64,000 nt of DNA from Lachnospiraceae bacterium (GTDB taxonomy: Bacteria > Bacillota > Clostridia > Lachnospirales > Lachnospiraceae), in the NCBI GenBank assembly GCA_902381685.1, contig LR698958.1:2155030-2219029 (forward strand), written 5' to 3'. Below are positions 1 to 8,616 of the stretch, in pieces (within the stretch, counting starts at the first letter, position 1; each line of letters begins with the position of its first letter). The notes under the pieces were generated by a model. It did no database searches, was not told where the DNA came from, and worked only from the letters and a program-made list of their open reading frames with translations. The position numbers were made by a program, and so were the translations under genes.

Positions 1-228
1 CAAAAGAAACGAAAAGCAAAGGTCGTATATCGGGAACATACAAACACACCTATACAGGATACCGTCTTACTTAAAGAAATTGAAAAAGTAAAAGCCGATA
101 TGGATAACGCTTATATAAACTTTCAAAATGTACTCGATCCCGATTTAATTGACTGTTACATTTTTGAGAGTAACGCAGCATTAAAACGTTATCATTTTCT
201 TCTGAAGCAGGCAAAAAAAATTAGTTAA
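1..228 (+). CDS. YaaL/DUF2508 family protein, C-terminal part
   Basis: Open from the first base in frame 1 and ends at TAA 226-228, giving the last 75 residues of a small protein whose start lies outside the window. The visible sequence has a basic start, then an amphipathic stretch reading KADMDNAYINFQNVLDPDLI and an aromatic-rich tail ending in AKKIS. The pattern 'D..Y..F..v.dpdLID.yIfE' is typical of the YaaL/DUF2508 family, small conserved Firmicute proteins often found near recR and bofA; their function is unknown. It is immediately followed by an inverted-repeat structure that could end its transcript. The assignment is by recalled family pattern only. Confidence 0.7.
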   Translation, partial: QKKRKAKVVYREHTNTPIQDTVLLKEIEKVKADMDNAYINFQNVLDPDLIDCYIFESNAALKRYHFLLKQAKKIS

Positions 229-232
229 AAGG

Positions 233-368
233 GGGCGTTGCAAAATAGGTGAGTAATCATCTATGGAGCAGCGCTCCCTTTTCTATACAAAAAATCATCT
301 CTATTTTTTGCAAAAAGTTAGGAGCATCGCTCCATAACTGAACTTAATCAGTTATTTTGCGACACTCC
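233..368. repeat. MITE-like imperfect inverted repeat
   Basis: The gap between two converging genes is filled by an imperfect inverted repeat of about 45-50 bp per arm. The left arm (from 233) contains GCAAAATA then ATGGAGC-GCTCC; the right arm (to 368), read on the other strand, contains GCAAAATAA then ATGGAGCGATGCTCC. Each arm also holds its own small palindrome (GGAGC..GCTCC). This could be a two-way terminator for the flanking genes or a non-coding miniature transposable element. Copy number elsewhere in the genome would tell which. Confidence 0.55.
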
Positions 369-369
369 T

Positions 370-858
370 TTACAGTTCTATTTCAATTTTTCTTCCTGTA
401 CGGTGATATTGATGATAACGAACTCCCGCACAGTCCATCATTCGCTTTGACGCCATAACTGATGCCGTGTCCGCATATTTATCACTGTCATAGACAACTT
501 CTTTGATGCCTGACTGGATAATTGCTTTTGCACATTCATTACATGGAAAAAGAGATACATACAGCTTTGCTCCTGCAAGACTTCCCCCACTGTAATTCAA
601 AATAGCATTCAACTCACTATGTACCGTGTACACATACTTTGTCTCCAGCGGATCTTCGCCCTCTCTCGTCCACGGGAACTCATCATCTGAGCAGCCTTTT
701 GGCAATCCGTTATAGCCCATTGAAAGAATTTTATTATCCTGACTTACAATGCAGCACCCTACCTGCGTGCTTGGATCTTTTGAACGCATTCCGGACAACA
801 TTGCAACTCCCATAAAATACTCGTCCCATGAAATATAATCGTTTCTTTTTTCACTCAT
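370..858 (-). CDS. dCMP deaminase (ComEB-like)
   Basis: Zinc-dependent cytidine/deoxycytidylate deaminase family protein of 162 residues, predicted to convert dCMP to dUMP for dTMP synthesis. The catalytic HxE is at about residues 80-82 (HSELNAIL) and the second zinc motif PCxxC at 105-109 (PCNEC). A longer reading frame runs upstream, but the ATG at 858 is preceded by GAAGGTG and the extra residues overlap the upp gene without family similarity. It lies 16 bp downstream of upp and is probably co-transcribed with it, consistent with a pyrimidine-salvage pair. Confidence 0.9.
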   Translation of the reverse strand: MSEKRNDYISWDEYFMGVAMLSGMRSKDPSTQVGCCIVSQDNKILSMGYNGLPKGCSDDEFPWTREGEDPLETKYVYTVHSELNAILNYSGGSLAGAKLYVSLFPCNECAKAIIQSGIKEVVYDSDKYADTASVMASKRMMDCAGVRYHQYHRTGRKIEIEL

Positions 859-874
859 TTTTTCACCTTCTGTA

Positions 875-1504
875 CTATTTTGTACCAAATATACGGTCCC
901 CCGCATCTCCAAGTCCCGGAACAATATATCCGTGTTCATTTAACTGCTTGTCTAAAGCACCGATATAAATGTCTACATCAGGGTGCTCTTTCTGCATGCG
1001 TTCAACTCCTTCAGGCGCTGCGATGATACATAGAAAACGGATATTTTTTACTCCCTTATCCTTTAACATCTGGATTGCCGCCACACTTGAGCCTCCTGTT
1101 GCCAACATCGGATCCACTACAAAAACATCTCTCTCTTCGCAGTCTGCCGGCAGTTTACAATAATATTCTACAGGTTCAAGAGTATCAGGATCGCGATATA
1201 ATCCGATATGTCCTACTTTTGCTGCCGGAATCATTGCCAGCATTCCTTCCACCATACCAAGCCCTGCTCTCAAAATAGGCACGACCGCAAGTTTCTTTCC
1301 TGCAAGTTCCTTTTCAACAGTCTCACAAATCGGTGTCTGAATTGTTACGTCCTGCAATTTTAAGTCTCTTGTTGCCTCATAACAAATGAGCATAGCAATC
1401 TCGCTGATCATTTCCCTAAAATCTTTTGAACCTAAGTCTGCTCTTCTGATATAACTAATTTTGTGACGGATTAATGGGTGTTCCATTACGTGTACTTTTG
1501 CCAT
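875..1504 (-). CDS. upp: uracil phosphoribosyltransferase
   Basis: Converts uracil and PRPP to UMP in pyrimidine salvage. The 209-residue protein has the normal length for bacterial Upp. The PRPP-binding loop reads [12 protein letters not shown] at about residues 129-140, and the C-terminal uracil-recognition segment '[18 protein letters not shown]' is complete. The ATG at 1504 follows a purine-rich GGAGGAAAAC stretch. It sits between the Sua5 fusion gene (17 bp upstream) and the dCMP deaminase gene, so the three probably form one operon. Confidence 0.97.
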   Translation of the reverse strand: MAKVHVMEHPLIRHKISYIRRADLGSKDFREMISEIAMLICYEATRDLKLQDVTIQTPICETVEKELAGKKLAVVPILRAGLGMVEGMLAMIPAAKVGHIGLYRDPDTLEPVEYYCKLPADCEERDVFVVDPMLATGGSSVAAIQMLKDKGVKNIRFLCIIAAPEGVERMQKEHPDVDIYIGALDKQLNEHGYIVPGLGDAGDRIFGTK

Positions 1505-1521
1505 AGTTTTCCTCCATATTC

Positions 1522-3042
1522 CTATTTCCTTGCTTCTGCATTTAATTTTTCTGCAAGTTTTTCTATCATTTCTTTTAATATTTCAAAAGACTTGCCATAT
1601 TCCACCAACGGCTGCCCGTAGGCTGATGGCACTTCTTTATCAATCTCCACATATTCTCCCAATGTATAAACATGTTTTACATACTCATAATCGGTAACAA
1701 TTTTCCATTTCTGGTTCTCCTCAAGTGTCAGAACAAGTGTATCCTCGTCTAAGTCCGCCTCACTAAAGGCAACCGCCTCATGACCTTCCAGTGTCATCTG
1801 CTGACTTTTCATAATGGCCTCCGCCTTCTGATTTGCCGGTTCCGGAAACAGTACGATCATTCCCCTTGACTCTATATCATACTCTTGAATCAAATCATGA
1901 TTTCTCAATAATTCCGCCGCCATTGGCCCTCTGCTGTTGTCACTTTTGCTGACAAAGACAACTCTTCTGAACTTCTGCTTCGCCGCAATCTCATTGGCAT
2001 CAATAATCTGATGTCCCGCTGCTTTCTCCAATCGGTTCATAATTGCGCTTCCGATTCCGTCAACAGAAAAGGATTCACTGTAAATACAATCTACATTTTC
2101 ATCATCGAACTCTCTCAACACTTTATATAAATTTTTGGCAATGGAACTTTGATTTTCTCTTGTTCCTATCGGCTTAATCAGCCCTGCCGTATATTGAGGG
2201 GCAGTCTCCGTGCTGGCAATAATACCTACCTTTTTCCCCTTTTTGGTCTTCTCATAAGCAAGTTGTTTAATTGCATGCACTTCGTCTTTCAATGTTCCCT
2301 GCACAATCTTCAACTGCGCTTTCGGTGCATAGTGACGGTACTTCATTCCCGGCGCTTTCGGCGCTTCACTTGTCTCCTCACCGAGAAGTGTCTTATCCAC
2401 CTGCACTTCCCCAATGACTTCCTCAAGCATTCTCTGGGTTACCGCCCCCGGTCTTAAAATCATCGGCGGCTCTGCCGTCATATCCACAATCGTCGATTCC
2501 ACGCCGATATCCACACTTCCCCCGTCCAAAATCATGTCAATCCTTCCGCTCATGTCTTCCTCAACATGTTTTGCCGTTGTTGGACTTGGACGTCCCGAAG
2601 TGTTAGCGCTTGGGGCAGAAATATATCCTCCCCCTTCTAAAATCAATTCCCGCGCAATTATATCATCAGGCATACGGACAGCAACCGTGTCCAATCCGCC
2701 TGTCGTTCCGTATGGTACTATATCCGACTTCTCAAAAATCATTGTAAGCGGGCCCGGCCAAAATACTTCCGCCAGATCCATTGCCTTCTTAGAGATATTC
2801 TGAACAATCTTATTCAGATGGCTGATGTCTGCGATATGAATAATCAGAGGATTATCCGAAGGTCTGCCTTTTGCCTCATACGTTTTCTTTGCCGCCTCCT
2901 CGTCGAGTGCATTTGCCCCAAGTCCATATACCGTTTCCGTTGGGAAGGCAACTAAACCTCCTTCTTGTATAATTTTTCCTGCCTGCTCTATGACTTCTTT
3001 CTCTATTTGGTTTTTGTCTACTTTTGTTATTATTGTTTTCAT
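1522..3042 (-). CDS. threonylcarbamoyl-AMP synthase fused to a degenerate low-MW phosphatase-like domain
   Basis: The first ~350 residues are a Sua5-type L-threonylcarbamoyladenylate synthase, which makes the intermediate for the t6A37 tRNA modification: YrdC core with [18 protein letters not shown] and the KGRPSDNPL motif, then a Sua5 C-terminal domain. Residues from about 385 resemble a low-molecular-weight protein-tyrosine/arginine phosphatase ([20 protein letters not shown]), but the place of the nucleophilic cysteine of the CX5R loop holds serine and the loop is altered, so this half is probably not a phosphatase. Total length 506 residues. The ATG at 3042 was chosen because similarity begins there; a TATAAT sequence lies just upstream and the ribosome site is weak. 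Confidence 0.85.
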   Translation of the reverse strand: MKTIITKVDKNQIEKEVIEQAGKIIQEGGLVAFPTETVYGLGANALDEEAAKKTYEAKGRPSDNPLIIHIADISHLNKIVQNISKKAMDLAEVFWPGPLTMIFEKSDIVPYGTTGGLDTVAVRMPDDIIARELILEGGGYISAPSANTSGRPSPTTAKHVEEDMSGRIDMILDGGSVDIGVESTIVDMTAEPPMILRPGAVTQRMLEEVIGEVQVDKTLLGEETSEAPKAPGMKYRHYAPKAQLKIVQGTLKDEVHAIKQLAYEKTKKGKKVGIIASTETAPQYTAGLIKPIGTRENQSSIAKNLYKVLREFDDENVDCIYSESFSVDGIGSAIMNRLEKAAGHQIIDANEIAAKQKFRRVVFVSKSDNSRGPMAAELLRNHDLIQEYDIESRGMIVLFPEPANQKAEAIMKSQQMTLEGHEAVAFSEADLDEDTLVLTLEENQKWKIVTDYEYVKHVYTLGEYVEIDKEVPSAYGQPLVEYGKSFEILKEMIEKLAEKLNAEARK

Positions 3043-3088
3043 AACTTTTATTATACCATTATTGCCCTGAAAAAAAAACCCACAGTAT

Positions 3089-3763
3089 CTATTCCTCTTG
3101 TTTTTGTAAAATATGTATAATACCATCACAGATAACCTGTGCTACTTTCTCCTGATATTCTTTTGTAGAAAGTTTCTCCGCCTCCTCCCAGTTGCTCAAA
3201 AATCCGCATTCCACAATAATTGTAGGGACTTCCGTCTTTCTCAACATGTAATATGTATTATTTCCCTTACAAACTCTTTTATTCTCCTTATCAAACAGAC
3301 GAAACATCTCCTGCATTACTTCTGCAGCTTCTTTTCCCTCTTTAGAGTGTGTAAAATAAAAAACCTGAGCCCCCTTCACCGACTCCTGCGTATAACTGTT
3401 CTGATGAATACTGACTGCAAGATTCGGTTTTGTATTGTTAATTCGTTTTACCCTCTCCTTCATATCGGCTATCTTTGTATCGCCTAACCCTTTATCCTCC
3501 CTTCTTGTCATCTTAACAATAATGTTTTGTTTTTTTAACTTCTTTTCCACTTTTTTTGCGATACTTAAATTTATGTCTTTTTCCTTTTTCTTGTTTATCC
3601 CTATTTTGCCGGGATCGGTATATCCATGCCCCGCGTCCAAAACAACAATACTTTTTCCTTTTTTTATCTGATTTCCCGATACATGGACACTCAATGTTTT
3701 TCCCATCAGAAACGATGCGCCAATCAGTACAACTGCCATCAATAATTTTGTTTTACGATACAA
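3089..3763 (-). CDS. N-acetylmuramoyl-L-alanine amidase, CwlD-like
   Basis: Zinc amidase of the Amidase_3 family, 224 residues, with an N-terminal signal/anchor (KTKLLMAVVLIGASFLMG). Motifs: VLDAGHGYTDPGKIG (zinc His), SIHQNSY (zinc His) and IIVECGFLSN (catalytic Glu). A single compact catalytic domain of this size matches CwlD, which makes muramic-delta-lactam in the spore cortex. I choose a TTG start at 3763: it is preceded at good spacing by AGAGGGG, while the first downstream ATG (3739) has no ribosome site. That ribosome site lies in the 3' arm of a terminator-like hairpin. Upstream is a GH18 gene. Confidence 0.8.
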   Translation of the reverse strand: MYRKTKLLMAVVLIGASFLMGKTLSVHVSGNQIKKGKSIVVLDAGHGYTDPGKIGINKKKEKDINLSIAKKVEKKLKKQNIIVKMTRREDKGLGDTKIADMKERVKRINNTKPNLAVSIHQNSYTQESVKGAQVFYFTHSKEGKEAAEVMQEMFRLFDKENKRVCKGNNTYYMLRKTEVPTIIVECGFLSNWEEAEKLSTKEYQEKVAQVICDGIIHILQKQEE

Positions 3764-3811
3764 AAAAATCCCCTCTGTGACATTTATTGTTAAAATATAT
3801 GCCACAGAGGG
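3762..3811 (-). terminator. terminator/attenuator hairpin overlapping the amidase ribosome site
   Basis: CCCTCTGTG (3803-3811, minus strand) pairs perfectly over 9 bp with CACAGAGGG (3771-3779), followed by a run of seven U. It ends the upstream GH18 gene. The 3' arm is also the Shine-Dalgarno region of the amidase gene and the U-run abuts the TTG start. Confidence 0.7.
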
Positions 3812-3816
3812 AATGT

Positions 3817-5628
3817 CTAATTTACATATTTTAAAATTAGTTCCCAAAGTCCCTGAGATTCAAATCCCAGTTTCCAGACTGCCGTACCCGCCAGTTTATT
3901 CGCTTTCATGACTTTTAATTTTTCTTCTATAGATTTTTCATCTTCCAGCCAAATCTTGTAGGTCGCGTCGTCTTTCTCCCATTGTGCATAGTTCTGACCT
4001 GTTTTGCTGTCCCATTTCGCTTCTGCACCAAACTGCTCAAGAACTTTGTCTGTTCTCTTCATGGAAACTGTTTCACTTGTTACTTTCGTGGAATATTTTC
4101 CCGCTTCCGTTCCCGCCTGCTCCGAAAGTTCGGCCTCCGTCTTTGGAACTTCTTTCCAAAGTCTTGTATACAGCGGCATCGCATTGATCACTTTACTTGC
4201 CGGAACGTCTTTCAGAGTCTCCTGAATGCCCTCCTTCACATATCCGATGGAGGCTACTGAACCACTCTCATATGAACCTGCAAAATGTTCATCATATCCC
4301 ATGATAATAACATAATCTGCTACAATTCCCTGTTCTTTGCGGTGATAATGTTCATTATATCCCTTCGGTACATAGTTATCTACCGACAGGACAATACCGT
4401 TCTTTCTGCATTTCACGGACAATTCACGGATAAATTGGATATAATGTTCACCCGTCTTTTCGGCAACTGTCTCAAAGTCTACATTAATTCCGTCCAAGCC
4501 AACCTGAAGAGCCTCCGAAATCAACTGGTTTGTCAGATTCTCCCTGCTTGAAGTGCGGCTTAACAGTTCATGTGTCTCTTCTGAAGTTTTAATTCCCTCC
4601 TGATTTAGAGGATCAAAATTTCTTACCAGCCCCCACACTTCTATATTGGACTGATGTGCATAGTTCACATATTCGGAACTTGCGATGGAAGTAATGTTTC
4701 CCTTTGTATCCTTTACGCTGAACCATGTAGGTGAAAGTGTTGTAAGCCCCTTTGTATTGGCAATCATCTCCAGCACCTGATTATTCGCAGAACGCGAACT
4801 TACCTGATGCCATGCCATGTTGATTGTATAGTCCTTCTTAATGTTAGTAAACTTTTCTTCCTTAAATTCACGTTTATACGTCTTTGTCTTTTCGTCTTTC
4901 AAATCACTCTGCTTAATGTAACCGACAAAGCCGTCATTTGTGCGGACTTTTCTCCACTTTCCTTCTTTTTCAATAATTCTCACAACATCATCTGATTTTG
5001 TTTCCGTAAGAATAGGGCTCTTCACTCCTGCCCGCATACGAATCGCAGAATTATTTTTCGTTGTTGCCACTTTCGCGTCGCTCCAGTCACTCTGAATCAC
5101 TATACGATTAGGGCTTTTATACATTTTATATTCTATATCCGTATATTTCTTTACAAAATCAAGCGCAATATATGCCGTGCTTCCCTCTGTCTTGAGAATA
5201 ACATACTCTTCACTTTTCTTTTCTTTTGACACTGCATATTCGCGACTTCCAACAGATACGGACACCATGTCATTTGGCAAAGTATACAATAAAAGATTCT
5301 CATTTGCGTCCCAATAAAATCTTTCGTTGACGTAATCTCTGACTGCAGAATATTCCAGATATAGCGTTCCGTCAATCATCTTGCCTTTCGGCTCTAAAAT
5401 CTGATTATTCACTATTACCGCAAGCTGCTCTTCATTCGTAATACCATAATATTCTTTTCTATTCGCTTTTTTATCCGATGGACTGTATTTTTTCCACAAT
5501 ATAGTTCCACATAAAACAACCAGTGCCAGTATAATGAAAATACAAACTTTAATGACCAAAGAACGTTGTCTTCTCTTTCGGGAATATCTTCTGCGCCTTA
5601 TTTGTTCCCTTCTGTCTCTTTCGTTCAT
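3817..5628 (-). CDS. membrane-anchored GH18 glycosidase with SH3 domain
   Basis: Membrane-anchored glycoside hydrolase family 18 protein of 603 residues. It has a short basic cytosolic start (MNERDRREQIRRRRYSRKRR), one membrane span (about 28-48), a stalk-like domain resembling the copper-amine-oxidase N-terminal fold (about 60-180), a bacterial SH3 domain (IRMRAGVKSPILTE onward, about 200-250) and a C-terminal GH18 domain. The GH18 signature is DGINVDFETV with the catalytic Glu. The ATG at 5628 follows AGGAGGTG. GH18 proteins with this layout are often spore-cortex or wall hydrolases; a Spo0A-like box upstream fits a sporulation link. Substrate is not certain. Confidence 0.85.
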   Translation of the reverse strand: MNERDRREQIRRRRYSRKRRQRSLVIKVCIFIILALVVLCGTILWKKYSPSDKKANRKEYYGITNEEQLAVIVNNQILEPKGKMIDGTLYLEYSAVRDYVNERFYWDANENLLLYTLPNDMVSVSVGSREYAVSKEKKSEEYVILKTEGSTAYIALDFVKKYTDIEYKMYKSPNRIVIQSDWSDAKVATTKNNSAIRMRAGVKSPILTETKSDDVVRIIEKEGKWRKVRTNDGFVGYIKQSDLKDEKTKTYKREFKEEKFTNIKKDYTINMAWHQVSSRSANNQVLEMIANTKGLTTLSPTWFSVKDTKGNITSIASSEYVNYAHQSNIEVWGLVRNFDPLNQEGIKTSEETHELLSRTSSRENLTNQLISEALQVGLDGINVDFETVAEKTGEHYIQFIRELSVKCRKNGIVLSVDNYVPKGYNEHYHRKEQGIVADYVIIMGYDEHFAGSYESGSVASIGYVKEGIQETLKDVPASKVINAMPLYTRLWKEVPKTEAELSEQAGTEAGKYSTKVTSETVSMKRTDKVLEQFGAEAKWDSKTGQNYAQWEKDDATYKIWLEDEKSIEEKLKVMKANKLAGTAVWKLGFESQGLWELILKYVN

Positions 5629-5685
5629 GACGCACCTCCTATTCCAGTACATTATAACAATTATTTCGGCATACGTCATTAACTA

Positions 5686-5694
5686 TTTCGACAA
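5686..5694 (-). promoter_or_regulatory. candidate Spo0A box upstream of the GH18 gene
   Basis: TTTCGACAA on the plus strand reads TTGTCGAAA on the minus strand, matching the 0A-box core TGTCGAA with its usual flanking bases. It lies about 58 bp before the GH18 start codon. Confidence 0.5.
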
Positions 5695-5740
5695 TTTTCG
5701 TCACATTAAAAGGTTTTGTCTTACGAGGGGTATTGTAATT

Positions 5741-5962
5741 CTATTCCACACTTTTAATCTCATGAAAATGAAGTTCTTCCATATGACCGTCTTTATCCCA
5801 TATATAGTCCCGCATGTAGCCGCCGCTTTCTTTTACCATGTGTGCCGCTGCTATCTGCATCGGACTTGCACTTTCCCCATCTATGGACATGGGTACTCCG
5901 TATCTTTCATATTGTGACAACTCCGTAAACAGTTCCCGATATGCTTTATCTTCTTGCTCCAT
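5741..5962 (-). CDS. small conserved-looking hypothetical protein
   Basis: A 73-residue soluble, acidic protein with no signal peptide or membrane segment. The start at 5962 is preceded by AAGAAGGG at acceptable spacing. The central part (YGVPMSIDGESASPMQIAAAHMVKESGGYMRDYIWD) looks like a compact folded domain rather than random translation. I do not recognise the family. It is monocistronic, between the GH18 promoter region and the mecA upstream gap. Confidence 0.6.
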   Translation of the reverse strand: MEQEDKAYRELFTELSQYERYGVPMSIDGESASPMQIAAAHMVKESGGYMRDYIWDKDGHMEELHFHEIKSVE

Positions 5963-6335
5963 GTTATGACCCTTCTTTTCTTGTAACTATGGCCCTCCGA
6001 TATTCCATAAGGATTGTGATATATTAAAATTATCTTCTGGGCTGGCAAGAAGACAGTACTTTAATTTACAGTTTCTCTTTTTTCTTTTTGTTATGTGTTG
6101 TCTTTTGCTGATATTTTGTCTGAAATGACAGATATTCTTCTTGATATTGTTTACAACAAATTACAGATAACTTTTGATATGACTCTTTAGACTATAAAAA
6201 TAAGACTTCTTAATATTATTCCGAACATAAATCCCTCCTTCTTCTATATAAACATAGTTACATGGAAAGACTATCTTCTTGCACTCTCATTATAAATAGT
6301 AATATTTTCCTTTTCAAGTATTTTCTTTAAATTTC
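5963..6335. other. intergenic gap without recognised features
   Basis: AT-rich sequence between the divergent small hypothetical gene and mecA. I see no further ORF, RNA gene or strong hairpin. Only the mecA promoter at the right edge is recognisable. Confidence 0.5.
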
Positions 6336-6364
6336 TTTACATATTTTTTGTTTTTGTTTATACT
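6336..6364 (+). promoter_or_regulatory. sigma-A-type promoter of mecA
   Basis: TTTACA (6336-6341) and TATACT (6359-6364) are separated by exactly 17 bp and lie 45 bp before the mecA start codon. Confidence 0.7.
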
Positions 6365-6408
6365 AATAATTGAGTAAATATTTTTATTTGCAGATAGGAA
6401 GTGATTAT

Positions 6409-7146
6409 ATGAAAATTGAAAAACTAAATGATAACCAAATTCGTTGTACGCTGACGCGTGCTGATTTAGCCGAGCGTGAACTCAAACTGAGTGAATTGGC
6501 TTATGGAACAGAAAAAGCAAAATCACTTTTCCAGGATATGATGCAACAGGCAGCATTTGAATTCGGATTTGAAGCGGACGATACCCCTCTTATGATTGAG
6601 GCAATCCCGGCTTCTTCTGATACAATTGTACTGATTATTACTAAAGTGGAAGACCCTGAAGAACTGGATACCCGCTTTTCCAAGTTTGCTCCCTCATCGT
6701 CGGGTGGAACGACCGGTAAAATGCAAAATGTTTTAGATAAATTAGAAGGTGCGGAAGAATTTCTTGATTTGCTTGGCAAAGTGAAGAAAGCAGTCTCTGA
6801 AAAACCGGAAATGGAAGGAACGGAATCCACGCCTGCTGACAGAAAGACAAAGAAAGATGTTCGTTTGTTTACATTTGCATCTTTGGACAATGTAATAGAT
6901 GCTTCACATCTGCTTACAACAATGTACACAGGTGCAAATACTTTATATAAAGATCCTAAAGATGACCTTTACATTTTAGTTCTGTCGCAATCCGGACATT
7001 CCGCAAGTGATTATAATAAAATCTGTAATATGCTTTCCGAATATGGTTCTTTTGAAAAAACCGGAAGTGCAACTTTGGCATATCTTGAGGAACATTGTGA
7101 TACAATTATTGGCGGCAACGCCATACAGCAGTTGGCACTTATTTAA
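6409..7146 (+). CDS. mecA: adaptor protein MecA
   Basis: Adaptor that delivers substrates to the ClpC/ClpP protease; in Bacillus it targets ComK and in clostridia its role is less defined. The 245-residue protein shows the N-terminal substrate-binding domain (MKIEKLNDNQIRCTLTRADL), an acidic/charged linker around residues 85-145, and the C-terminal ClpC-binding domain (VRLFTFASLDNVIDASHLL...YEDPKDDLYILVL-type pattern). The ATG at 6409 follows AGGAAG; the open frame extends 13 codons further upstream but without family similarity. Monocistronic, with its own promoter and terminator. Confidence 0.92.
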   Translation: MKIEKLNDNQIRCTLTRADLAERELKLSELAYGTEKAKSLFQDMMQQAAFEFGFEADDTPLMIEAIPASSDTIVLIITKVEDPEELDTRFSKFAPSSSGGTTGKMQNVLDKLEGAEEFLDLLGKVKKAVSEKPEMEGTESTPADRKTKKDVRLFTFASLDNVIDASHLLTTMYTGANTLYKDPKDDLYILVLSQSGHSASDYNKICNMLSEYGSFEKTGSATLAYLEEHCDTIIGGNAIQQLALI

Positions 7147-7160
7147 CTTTAATTAACAAA

Positions 7161-7194
7161 AACCTGTCCACCATTTTGGTGTGACAGGTTTTTT
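7161..7194 (+). terminator. rho-independent terminator of mecA
   Basis: AACCTGTC (7161-7168) pairs with GACAGGTT (7183-7190), with an inner CACC/GGTG extension, followed by a T-run. Confidence 0.9.
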
Positions 7195-7223
7195 GCGTAT
7201 ATGCAACTGCATAATCTTTTATA

Positions 7224-7421
7224 TTAGTTTGCTGCTAAAAATGCGTTAATCTTCTCAACTAACAAATCTGCATCTAATCCGTGTACCATTGCTGCTTCTC
7301 CTAATGTTTCAGCCTGAGCAGACGGGCAACCAAGACAGTGCATTCCAATCTCCATGAGAATTGGTGCAACTTGAGGATTTGTTGCTAATAATTCACCGAT
7401 TGTCATATCTTTTGAAATCAT
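7224..7421 (-). CDS. DUF1858 domain protein
   Basis: A 65-residue protein with the DUF1858 pattern: [39 protein letters not shown]. The CxxC (CLGC) pair is the expected redox or metal-binding motif; these small proteins are annotated as hybrid-cluster-associated or redox-disulfide domains, with unproven function. The ATG at 7421 has a perfect AGGAGGAAGTACA ribosome site; the longer upstream frame is not needed. Monocistronic. Confidence 0.85.
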   Translation of the reverse strand: MISKDMTIGELLATNPQVAPILMEIGMHCLGCPSAQAETLGEAAMVHGLDADLLVEKINAFLAAN

Positions 7422-8026
7422 TGTACTTCCTCCTTTTTTTAACATGATATTCATTATAATACCTTTTTTTTGAATTAGCAATACTGAGTATTTATTCTCT
7501 TTGTCTCCCTCAAAATTGTATACACATTTTTACATGCTTTTTGATTACTCAATTGTCAAGTTGATTTTGTTAATTTTTCGACAAAATTAGAAATTTATTA
7601 TTTCTACACAAAACGCCTGTTCTTTTTTTTACCCAAAATAATCCACATAATCCCCCTCATTTTATGTGGATAATGTGGATAACTTTGTGTAAAACTCAGT
7701 TTTCGACAATTTTCCTGCATATTTTCGTCATTCCTCGCGTGGATAACTTAAGGATAATGTTGGGATAGTTTTTCATAACTTTTTTACACGAAAATACCTT
7801 TTTCGACAAAATACTTTTAAATTGTGCATATTGTATAAGAATATTCTCTCCGTTTTCTTTTGCGTTTTTTTCCCGTTAAATCTATTCTTTCTTTAAAATA
7901 TCCGTTTTCAGATAATGATTATTCCGTTTCCCTATAGAAAAAGATGATTTCTACGCATATTTTTTGTGTTCTCTTTGCAAAATATGAATATGTCTTTTTT
8001 AATTCCAACTAAAACAGATATTTTTA
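7422..8026. promoter_or_regulatory. long regulatory gap with Spo0A-like and DnaA-like boxes
   Basis: About 600 bp of AT-rich DNA between two divergent genes, with no ORF. It contains three exact TTTCGACAA sequences (7576-7584, 7701-7709, 7801-7809; TTGTCGAAA on the minus strand, matching the Spo0A box) and DnaA-box-like sequences: two adjacent perfect TGTGGATAA at 7665-7673 and 7674-7682, and one-mismatch copies at 7639-7647 (TAATCCACA) and 7738-7746 (CGTGGATAA). It is about 56 kb from dnaA. Confidence 0.6.
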
Positions 8027-8092
8027 TTGACATTTCTTCACTTCTTTTTTATTATACTTATAGTAACTATTATCATTATTGTTATTATTGTT
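8027..8092 (+). promoter_or_regulatory. perR promoter and probable autoregulatory operator
   Basis: TTGACA (8027-8032) and TATTAT (8050-8055) are 17 bp apart. Just downstream, the AT-rich stretch ACTATTATCATTATTG resembles a Fur/PerR box. Autoregulation is inferred. Confidence 0.55.
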
Positions 8093-8108
8093 TTGAAAGG
8101 AGGATTCT

Positions 8109-8513
8109 ATGCCAGCATTAAAATATAGCCGACAGCGTGAATCCATCAAAGAGTACCTAATGAGTACGAAGGAACACCCTACTGCAGATATGGTGTATCT
8201 TCATGTGAAACAGGAATTTCCTAATATAAGTTTAGGGACTGTATATAGAAACCTTAATCTTTTAGCGGATATTGGAGAAATCATAAAAATTTCCACTTTA
8301 AACGGCGGTGACCGGTTTGACGGGACTACAACTCCACACTATCACTTTTTCTGTACGGATTGCGGTGCTGTCTTAGATTTGGATATGGATAATATAGAAA
8401 CTATTAATCATATTGCCGGCAAAAACTTTGATGGAGAAATTGACACTCACAACATTACTTTTTACGGTCGTTGTGGAGACTGTGTAAAAAATGCAAAAGT
8501 TTTAAAAATGTGA
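8109..8513 (+). CDS. perR: Fur-family transcriptional regulator, PerR-like
   Basis: A 134-residue Fur-family repressor. It has the winged-helix DNA-binding domain (about residues 1-75, with ISLGTVYRNLNLLADIGEI) and a metal-binding/dimerisation domain containing PHYHFFCTDC (CxxC of the structural zinc site) and a C-terminal GRCGDC (second CxxC). The order and size fit PerR, the peroxide-sensing member. The next gene is a reverse rubrerythrin, a classic PerR target in clostridia, which supports this over Fur or Zur. The ribosome site is AAAGGAGG. Confidence 0.85.
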   Translation: MPALKYSRQRESIKEYLMSTKEHPTADMVYLHVKQEFPNISLGTVYRNLNLLADIGEIIKISTLNGGDRFDGTTTPHYHFFCTDCGAVLDLDMDNIETINHIAGKNFDGEIDTHNITFYGRCGDCVKNAKVLKM

Positions 8514-8576
8514 TTGACATTTAAAACTTAATGTGGTAAATTAATATCAGTAACAATTACTAATATTGATAACTAA
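8514..8576 (+). promoter_or_regulatory. rubrerythrin promoter with dyad operator
   Basis: TTGACA (8514-8519) and TAAATT (8537-8542) are 17 bp apart, starting at the perR stop codon. Overlapping and downstream is a dyad, AGTAACAATTACT, within a wider AATATC...AATATT symmetry, a likely PerR site. Confidence 0.65.
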
Positions 8577-8616
8577 AAAATAATAATAAATCAAAAAAGA
8601 AAAGGAGAGATTTAAC

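Noticed and set aside
7640..7750. DnaA-box cluster as the replication origin
   Set aside because: The dnaA-rpmH arrangement with its own boxes is at 63.5-63.8 kb, and no helicase-loading or AT-rich unwinding context was seen here; kept only as a regulatory cluster.
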